NCBI GenBank assembly: GCA_947584825.1
Contig: CANPWR010000060.1
Location: 1-8,266 of the forward strand
Direction: 5' to 3'
Origin: an uncultured Clostridia bacterium
GTDB taxonomy: Bacteria; Bacillota; Clostridia; Oscillospirales; Ruminococcaceae
DNA length: 8,266 nt
Shown: piece by piece, positions 1 to 3,441 of the stretch
How the letters are laid out: the number at the start of each line of letters is the position of its first letter
Position numbering within the stretch: the first letter of the stretch is position 1
Position numbers and translations under genes: made by a program
Notes under the pieces: generated by a model
Told to the model about the DNA's origin: nothing
Databases searched by the model: none
What the model saw: only the letters and a program-made list of their open reading frames with translations

Positions 1-152
1 GCAAGACACGCAAACGCTCCTTTAAATCTGTTGTCTTCATCTGTGTAGTCAAGAAATTCAACAAATATTGACGAAAGCCCCGCTATTATTTCAGATTTCG
101 CCTGAATTTCTACAATGTCTGACAATGGTATTTCTTTAACCATTTTGCTCAT
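1..152 (-). CDS. Small protein of unknown function, N-terminal 50 residues (partial)
   Basis: This reading frame starts at 150-152 and is still open at the left edge of the window, so only the first 50 codons are visible. The ribosome binding site AAAGGAAGTG sits just upstream. I do not recognise the family. It is clearly a paralogue of the gene immediately upstream (176-403). Both share a pattern of D-I-x-x-I then KSE, a LSS core, a DY or LDY segment and then GAF(A/S)CL, over about 45 aligned residues. Both starts are preceded by the same AAGGAAGTGACA leader, so the gene and its ribosome binding site were duplicated together. The visible part looks helical, acidic and soluble, with no membrane segment. 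The gap to the upstream stop is 23 bp, so both are probably on one transcript. The coding call is fairly secure because of the paralogy; function is unknown. Confidence 0.7.
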   Translation of the reverse strand, partial: MSKMVKEIPLSDIVEIQAKSEIIAGLSSIFVEFLDYTDEDNRFKGAFACL

Positions 153-175
153 TGATGTCACTTCCTTTCTGTAGT

Positions 176-403
176 TTAATCATTGGATATTTGATCGTCA
201 AAAGCAATATCATAAAGTTTCTTGCATTCATCACGTAAGATGAACATCTCACTTTTAAGACAAGAAAAAGCCCCTCTTAGTTCATCTTGATGGTTGTAAT
301 CCAAATATGACTCGATAACTGATGACAGCCTTGATATGTTTTCCGATTTTTGCATGATGTCTTCAATATCAAATATATCAATTTTGCTGTTTGCAGTATT
401 CAT
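176..403 (-). CDS. Small acidic protein of unknown function (75 residues), paralogue of downstream gene
   Basis: A complete 75-codon gene with start at 401-403 and a TAA stop. AAGGAAGTGACA lies 5' of the start at normal spacing. No family is recognised. The protein is predicted mostly helical and hydrophilic, with a DIFDIEDIMQKSE amphipathic N-terminal stretch, a central LSSVIESYLDY helix, a GAFSCL segment (about residues 44-49) and a C-terminal helix rich in charged residues. No signal peptide or membrane segment is seen. Its similarity to the truncated gene downstream indicates a tandem duplication and supports it being a real gene. It is transcribed divergently from the five-gene RHH array, and the two units share one regulatory spacer. 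A regulatory link with the array is therefore plausible but only inferred from position. Confidence 0.75.
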   Translation of the reverse strand: MNTANSKIDIFDIEDIMQKSENISRLSSVIESYLDYNHQDELRGAFSCLKSEMFILRDECKKLYDIAFDDQISND

Positions 404-435
404 TTTGTCACTTCCTTTTTGTTTAGTATGCTTAT

Positions 436-465
436 ATTATATGATATCGACATCAATAACATCAA
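436..465 (-). promoter_or_regulatory. Promoter for the leftward small-gene pair
   Basis: Read on the minus strand there is TTGATG at 460-465, an 18-base spacer and a perfect TATAAT at 436-441. This would start transcription about 25 bases upstream of the 75-codon gene. The -35 box differs from TTGACA at two positions. Two ATCAATA/TATTGAT heptamers overlap or sit beside the -35 box. Confidence 0.6.
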
Positions 466-496
466 TAGGCAAATTACACAAAACTTTAATATTGAT
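452..496. promoter_or_regulatory. Three ATCAATA heptamers in the divergent spacer
   Basis: ATCAATA occurs at 452-458 and 461-467, 9 bases apart and in the same orientation. The inverted form TATTGAT occurs at 490-496. The first two overlap the leftward promoter -35 region; the third lies just upstream of the rightward promoter. Repeated short elements in a divergent spacer can be operator half-sites, for instance for the RHH proteins encoded next door. The region is AT-rich, so chance recurrence is possible. Confidence 0.3.
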
Positions 497-528
497 ATTT
501 GTGTATGTTGACTAAAGTATACAAATAT
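495..528. promoter_or_regulatory. Inverted repeat bracketing the -35 box: candidate operator of the RHH array
   Basis: The left arm ATATTTGTGTA (495-505) and right arm TATACAAATAT (518-528) are complementary at 10 of 11 positions, with a 12-base centre that contains the TTGACT -35 box. A protein dimer or pair of dimers bound here would cover the -35 box and spacer of the array promoter. RHH regulators commonly autoregulate from palindromic operators overlapping their own promoter, so autorepression by the downstream gene products is the natural hypothesis. The repeat is seen directly; the binding protein is inferred. Confidence 0.5.
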
Positions 529-536
529 GCTATATT
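508..536 (+). promoter_or_regulatory. Promoter of the five-gene RHH array
   Basis: TTGACT at 508-513, a 17-base spacer and TATATT at 531-536, with a TGC extended -10 element directly before the -10 box (528-530). Transcription would begin near 543, giving a leader of about 39 bases to the first start codon. No comparable promoter is seen between the array copies, so the five genes are probably one polycistronic transcript. Confidence 0.7.
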
Positions 537-581
537 ATAGTTGTTAAAATAATCAAATTTATATGTAAGGTGGTATAAATT

Positions 582-773
582 ATGCCTGCTACAAAAGCTC
601 AGATAAGGGCACATACTAAGTATAATAAAAATCATTATGATAGATTGGAAATGAAAGTCCCAAAGGGTGAAAAGGAAAATATTACAGAACACGCAAAAGA
701 GTACGACGGTACTTTAAACAAATTTCTTAACAGAGCTGTTAAAGAGACTATGGAGAGAGATAAAAATAATTGA
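582..773 (+). CDS. Arc-like ribbon-helix-helix DNA-binding protein, copy 1 of 5
   Basis: A 63-residue protein preceded by AAGGTGG (567-573) at 8 bases spacing. The layout fits the Arc/MetJ/CopG ribbon-helix-helix fold. It has a basic N-terminal arm (residues 1-18, PATKAQIRAHTKYNKNH), a beta-strand YDRLEMKVP (19-27) whose alternate residues R21, E23 and K25 would face DNA, helix A (about 29-41, EKENITEHAKEYD), a G43 turn, and helix B (44-60, TLNKFLNRAVKETMERD). RHH proteins dimerise by pairing their strands and insert the resulting sheet in the DNA major groove; many repress their own operon. The family call is from the pattern, not a database search. Copy 1 has the PATKAQI-type arm and K25. 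Its middle section (618-658) matches copy 3 best, while its 3' half matches copy 2. It ends in TGA. Confidence 0.88.
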   Translation: MPATKAQIRAHTKYNKNHYDRLEMKVPKGEKENITEHAKEYDGTLNKFLNRAVKETMERDKNN

Positions 774-797
774 CACGACATAAAGGTGGTATAAATT

Positions 798-989
798 ATG
801 TCTGTAAGTAAAGCTCAGCAAAGAGCAACAAGTAAATACAAAAAAAGTCATTACGACAGACTTGAAATGCAAGTTCCAAAGGGTGAAAAAGAAAATATTA
901 CAGAACACGCAAAAGAGTACGACGGTACTTTAAACAAATTTCTTAACAGAGCTGTTAAAGAGACTATGGAAAGAGATAAAAATAATTGA
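798..989 (+). CDS. Arc-like ribbon-helix-helix DNA-binding protein, copy 2 of 5
   Basis: A 63-residue copy with AAAGGTGG 5' of the start and 24 bases after the previous stop. It carries the second N-terminal arm type (SVSKAQQRATSKYKKSH), shared only with copy 3, and a Q at strand position 25 (RLEMQVP) where copy 1 has K. Residues 26-63 match copy 1 exactly. At the DNA level the last third is almost identical to copy 1, with the same GAAAATATT, CACGC and TACGACGG variants. The strand section (834-874) matches copy 5 with one mismatch. Arm, strand and helix segments therefore have different nearest relatives. Role as for copy 1: a probable dimeric transcriptional regulator in the cytoplasm that could form mixed dimers with the other copies, because the helical core is shared. 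It ends in TGA. Confidence 0.88.
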   Translation: MSVSKAQQRATSKYKKSHYDRLEMQVPKGEKENITEHAKEYDGTLNKFLNRAVKETMERDKNN

Positions 990-1013
990 CACGACCATAA
1001 AGGTGGTATGAAA

Positions 1014-1205
1014 ATGTCTGTTAGTAAAGCACAGCAAAGGGCAACAAATAAGTATAATAAAAATCATTATGATAGATTAGAAATGAAAGTACCAAAGGGT
1101 GAAAAGGAAAGCATTACAGAACACGCAATAGAATATGACGGTACTTTAAATAAGTTTCTTAACAGGGCAGTTAAAGAGACTATGGAGAGAGATAAAAATA
1201 ATTAA
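1014..1205 (+). CDS. Arc-like ribbon-helix-helix DNA-binding protein, copy 3 of 5
   Basis: An ATG two codons upstream (1008) is in frame, but it lies directly against the GGTGG ribosome binding site, too close for normal initiation. The ATG at 1014 has the same spacing as the other copies and gives the same 63 residues, so it is preferred. The arm is the SVSKAQQRAT type (as copy 2), but the strand section (1050-1090, RLEMKVP, K25) matches copy 1 with one mismatch. This copy is the most diverged in its 3' half. It has the only helix-A amino-acid change (HAIEYD where the others have HAKEYD) and several private silent changes, such as AATAAGTTT and AGGGCAGTT. It ends in TAA. It is a probable RHH regulator as for the other copies; the K39I change lies in helix A and might alter dimer or dimer-dimer contacts. 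Confidence 0.87.
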   Translation: MSVSKAQQRATNKYNKNHYDRLEMKVPKGEKESITEHAIEYDGTLNKFLNRAVKETMERDKNN

Positions 1206-1230
1206 CACGACCATAAAGGTGGTATAAATT

Positions 1231-1422
1231 ATGCCAGCTACAAAAGCACAGATAAGGGCACATAATAAGTATAAAAAAAATCATTATGACAGACTTGAAA
1301 TGCAAGTCCCGAAGGGTGAAAAGGAAAGCATTACAGAACATGCAAAAGAGTACGATGGTACTTTAAACAAATTTCTTAACAGAGCTGTTAAAGAGACTAT
1401 GGAGAGAGATAAAAATAATTAG
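1231..1422 (+). CDS. Arc-like ribbon-helix-helix DNA-binding protein, copy 4 of 5
   Basis: A 63-residue copy with AAAGGTGG ribosome binding site and a 25-base gap from copy 3. The arm is the PATKAQIRAH type (as copy 1), the strand is RLEMQVP (Q25) and helix A begins EKESITEHAKEYD. The strand section is itself a hybrid. Its first half (AAGTATA ... ATCATTATGA) resembles copies 1 and 3, whereas CAGACTTGAAATGCAAGT is the copy 2/5 version, so a crossover probably lies near 1287. The 3' half (GAAAGCATT, CATGC, GATGG variants) matches copy 5. It ends in TAG. Fold and expected role are as for copy 1. Confidence 0.88.
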   Translation: MPATKAQIRAHNKYKKNHYDRLEMQVPKGEKESITEHAKEYDGTLNKFLNRAVKETMERDKNN

Positions 1423-1447
1423 CACGACCATAAAGGTGGTATAAATT

Positions 1448-1639
1448 ATGCCTGCTACTAAAGCTCAAATAAGAGCAAATAATAAATACAAAAAAAGTCA
1501 TTATGACAGACTTGAAATGCAAGTACCAAAGGGTGAAAAGGAAAGCATTACAGAACATGCAAAAGAGTACGATGGTACTTTAAACAAATTTCTTAACAGA
1601 GCTGTTAAAGAGACTATGGAGAGAGATAAAAATAATTGA
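1448..1639 (+). CDS. Arc-like ribbon-helix-helix DNA-binding protein, copy 5 of 5
   Basis: The last copy of the array: 63 residues, AAAGGTGG ribosome binding site, 25-base gap from copy 4. The arm is PATKAQIRANNKYKKSH, mixing the copy 1/4 start with the KYKKSH end of copy 2, followed by RLEMQVP (Q25). From the strand onward the protein is identical to copy 4. It ends in TGA, and the A of that stop is the first base of the GC-rich hairpin that follows. The repeated linker is missing downstream, so this is the true array end. Fold and role are as for copy 1; target DNA unknown. Confidence 0.88.
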   Translation: MPATKAQIRANNKYKKSHYDRLEMQVPKGEKESITEHAKEYDGTLNKFLNRAVKETMERDKNN

Positions 1640-1723
1640 CCGGCGAGCCGCCGGTGGCACTGTCGCCTTTGGATAGATTGATAAATGTTATAGTTTGCAC
1701 AACGGCGGACTAAAATAATTGAC
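1629..1723. repeat. 12-bp direct repeat flanking about 71 bp after the array
   Basis: AAAATAATTGAC occurs at 1629-1640, spanning the copy 5 stop codon, and again at 1712-1723, just before and inside the glgA promoter. Between them is a GC-richer stretch with the hairpin. Two further short repeats lie nearby: GGCACTGTC at 1656-1664 and 1806-1814, and AACGGCGG at 1701-1708 and 1784-1791. They may be remnants of a small inserted element or of an old array unit. No transposase gene is present. Confidence 0.35.
1639..1655 (+). terminator. GC-rich hairpin directly after the array (possible weak terminator)
   Basis: ACCGGC (1639-1644) and GCCGGT (1650-1655) form a perfect 6-bp stem around a GAGCC loop, beginning at the last base of the copy 5 stop codon. 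An alternative, longer pairing is GGCGA (1642-1646) with TCGCC (1663-1667), followed by only three T. No proper T-tract exists, so intrinsic termination is uncertain. It could instead be an mRNA-stabilising 3' structure. Confidence 0.35.
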
Positions 1724-1747
1724 AATAGAAAGTGGACAATGGATAAT
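1719..1747 (+). promoter_or_regulatory. Promoter of glgA
   Basis: A perfect TTGACA at 1719-1724, a 17-base spacer and GATAAT at 1742-1747 (one mismatch to TATAAT). Transcription would start near 1754, giving a leader of about 95 bases before glgA. This gives glgA a promoter independent of the RHH array. Confidence 0.6.
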
Positions 1748-1798
1748 GCTTCTATTAGCAATAATTAACGGTTGATTTAATTTAACGGCGGTGTTACA

Positions 1799-1852
1799 AT
1801 GACAAGGCACTGTCAAAGACATCTAAGTATAGAACGGAGGATAAGGATATGA
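1799..1852 (+). CDS. Possible 17-codon leader ORF overlapping the glgA start
   Basis: An ATG at 1799 opens a 17-codon frame (MTRHCQRHLSIERRIRI) whose TGA stop (1850-1852) overlaps the glgA start codon as ATGA, the classic arrangement for translational coupling. The frame runs straight through the glgA Shine-Dalgarno sequence. Upstream is only a weak GGCGGTG site. The peptide is basic and has no run of one amino acid that would suggest attenuation. It may be chance; the overlap geometry is the only real support. Confidence 0.25.
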   Translation: MTRHCQRHLSIERRIRI

Positions 1853-3273
1853 AAATATTATATACAGCCAGCGAGGCACTTCCATTTGCGGCATCGGGCG
1901 GATTGGCAGACGTAGCAGGTTCTTTACCGAGGGCGCTTAACCAAGCCGGAGACGACTGTCGAGTGGTTATACCAAAGTACGGAACAATAAAGCCAGAGCT
2001 TTTGGATAAACTGACATTTATGACTAATTTTTCCGTACCTGTTGCATGGAGAAACCAATATTGCGGTGTTTTCACAGCAGAGGTAAACGGAGTAACATAT
2101 TATCTTCTGGATAATGAATACTACTTTGCAAGAAACGGGTTATACGGATTTTACGATGACGCAGAGCGATTTGTATTTTTCTCAAGAGCAGTACTTGAAT
2201 TGCTTCATCACATCGAATTCAAGCCTGATATAATCAATGCAAACGATTGGCAGACTGCGTTGGTTCCTGTATATTACGATATTTTCTACCGTTATCAGTC
2301 GGGATATGAGGATATAAAGACGGTGTTTACAATTCATAATATACAGTATCAGGGACAGTACGGCTTAGAGCTTATCAACGACATAATGGGTATTCCTCTT
2401 TATCATACCGATTTGCTTGAGTATGACGGTGACGTAAACTTTATGAAAGCCGCTATTGAGGTTGCCGACAGAGTTACTACAGTTTCTCCGAGCTATGCGT
2501 GGGAAATTTTAGATTCGTGGTACGCTCACGGAATGGATAGGGAGCTTGTCAACAAGCAGTATAAGTTAAGCGGAATTTTAAACGGAATTGACAGAGATAT
2601 ATACAATCCGGAGACTGATAAAGTTATTCCTAAGAACTACGGTCTTAATGATATGTTCGGCAAGAGGGTATGCAAGAAAAGGCTTTGCGACGAAATGGGA
2701 ATCAAGTCAGGAAGTGAGCCTGTTATAGGAATAGTTACTAGATTTGTTTCCCACAAGGGACTTGACCTTATCAAGTACGTTTTTGAGGACATTGTAAACT
2801 TAGGGTATAAATTTGTGATACTTGGTTCGGGTGAGAAGATATACGAGGACTTCTTCACTGAGATGTCATACCGTTATCCTGATAGGGTTGGAGTAAAGAT
2901 AGGCTTTATTCCTGAGCTTTCAAAGAGAATTTATGCGGGAGCGGATATGTTTCTGATGCCATCACAGAGCGAGCCGTGCGGTTTGGCACAGATGATCGCA
3001 CTCAGGTACGGAACGATACCGATAGTTCGTGAAACAGGAGGACTTCGTGACAGTATTACCGATGCAGGCGAAGCAAACTTAGGTGAAATCAAAGGAAATG
3101 GTTTTACGTTTAAGACATACAATGCACACGATATGCTTAATGCATGTGCAAGGGCGAGGGCATTTTACGACAATAAAATGGTGTGGGGACGATTAGTTGT
3201 ACACGCAATGAAGGAGGATTTCAGCTGGAGAAAATCAGCAGCAAGCTACCATGACTTATATGCTAATATATAG
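1849..3273 (+). CDS. glgA: Glycogen synthase (ADP-glucose type, GT5)
   Basis: A 474-residue protein, the normal length for bacterial glycogen synthase. It transfers glucose from ADP-glucose to the non-reducing end of an alpha-1,4-glucan and acts in the cytoplasm. It has the two-domain GT-B layout. The N-terminal domain shows SGGLADVAGSLP (residues 16-27) and TIHNIQYQGQYG with H163. The C-terminal domain has the nucleotide-sugar site GIVTRFVSHKG with R298 and K303, and the catalytic SEPCGLAQM motif with E375, followed by GTIPIVRETGGLRDSI. One oddity is residue 15, where the familiar KTGGL lysine would be: it is alanine (FAASGGL). The start is supported by GGAGG at 1836-1840, 8 bases upstream. 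No other glycogen gene (glgB, glgC, glgP) is in the window, so it stands alone here. The family assignment is secure. Confidence 0.97.
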   Translation: MKILYTASEALPFAASGGLADVAGSLPRALNQAGDDCRVVIPKYGTIKPELLDKLTFMTNFSVPVAWRNQYCGVFTAEVNGVTYYLLDNEYYFARNGLYGFYDDAERFVFFSRAVLELLHHIEFKPDIINANDWQTALVPVYYDIFYRYQSGYEDIKTVFTIHNIQYQGQYGLELINDIMGIPLYHTDLLEYDGDVNFMKAAIEVADRVTTVSPSYAWEILDSWYAHGMDRELVNKQYKLSGILNGIDRDIYNPETDKVIPKNYGLNDMFGKRVCKKRLCDEMGIKSGSEPVIGIVTRFVSHKGLDLIKYVFEDIVNLGYKFVILGSGEKIYEDFFTEMSYRYPDRVGVKIGFIPELSKRIYAGADMFLMPSQSEPCGLAQMIALRYGTIPIVRETGGLRDSITDAGEANLGEIKGNGFTFKTYNAHDMLNACARARAFYDNKMVWGRLVVHAMKEDFSWRKSAASYHDLYANI

Positions 3274-3330
3274 AATTAAAAAACAAGAGACTAGATAACA
3301 ATGATTATAACTAAGAAAAAATATAAGTTC

Positions 3331-3359
3331 TTGCAATTTGCTGAATTTTATGTTATTAT
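3331..3359 (+). promoter_or_regulatory. Promoter of the CHAP-domain gene
   Basis: TTGCAA at 3331-3336, a 17-base spacer and TATTAT at 3354-3359, with a TGT extended -10 at 3351-3353. Start of transcription would be near 3366, about 76 bases before the start codon. No convincing terminator hairpin was found between glgA and this promoter, so some read-through from glgA is possible. Confidence 0.6.
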
Positions 3360-3375
3360 GTAGAATAAAGATGAA

Positions 3376-3409
3376 TTTTAGCACAGATAAATAGAAAAGA
3401 GTGCTAAAA
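3376..3409. promoter_or_regulatory. CIRCE-like inverted repeat in the 5' leader
   Basis: TTTTAGCAC (3376-3384) and GTGCTAAAA (3401-3409) form a perfect 9-bp inverted repeat separated by 16 bases. The right half, GAGTGCTAA, equals the HrcA (CIRCE) half-site exactly. The left half is TTAGCACAG rather than TTAGCACTC, and the inner spacing is 3 bases longer than canonical CIRCE. It lies just after the predicted transcription start. It could be a degenerate HrcA operator, another regulator's site, or a leader stem-loop. Confidence 0.45.
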
Positions 3410-3441
3410 ATTATGTGTAATGTGTTATGTAAGGAGAGAAT

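Larger units (their letters stand above)
567..1639 (+). repeat. Tandem array of five 216-217-bp gene units
   Basis: Five head-to-tail copies, with starts at 582, 798, 1014, 1231 and 1448. Each unit is a 192-base gene (stop included) plus a 24-25-base linker that reads CACGAC(C)ATAAAGGTGGTAT and carries the next ribosome binding site. The first copy has only the AAGGTGGTATAAATT part of the linker (567-581). The linker is absent after copy 5, where the sequence changes abruptly to a GC-rich hairpin. The period equals gene plus linker, so this is serial duplication of a whole translational unit and not a non-coding satellite or CRISPR array. Confidence 0.95.

Noticed and set aside
486..908. Minus-strand frames 486-692 and 714-908 opposite array copies 1 and 2
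   Set aside because: They are antisense to the RHH genes and resemble each other only because the underlying copies are repeats. There is no ribosome binding site, and the composition is that of a shadow frame.
1008..1013. Upstream start (ATG at 1008) for array copy 3
   Set aside because: It lies directly against the GGTGG ribosome binding site. The ATG at 1014 has the proper spacing and matches the start of the other four copies.
567..1639. CRISPR array or non-coding satellite
   Set aside because: The 216-217-bp period equals gene plus linker, each unit is an intact reading frame, and there are no short repeats with unique spacers.
582..1639. Antitoxin array of a toxin-antitoxin system
   Set aside because: RHH antitoxins usually sit beside a toxin gene and have a toxin-binding C-terminal tail. 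These proteins end right after helix B, and no toxin gene adjoins them on the same strand. The PIN gene is over 6 kb away.
1501..1761. Minus-strand 86-codon frame crossing the array end
   Set aside because: Mostly antisense to copy 5, with no ribosome binding site and no recognisable features.
3274..3330. Terminator after glgA
   Set aside because: The spacer is AT-rich, but no inverted repeat followed by a T-tract could be found.
3376..3409. Calling the inverted repeat a genuine CIRCE/HrcA operator
   Set aside because: The spacing is 3 bases too long and one half-site deviates, so it is listed only as CIRCE-like.
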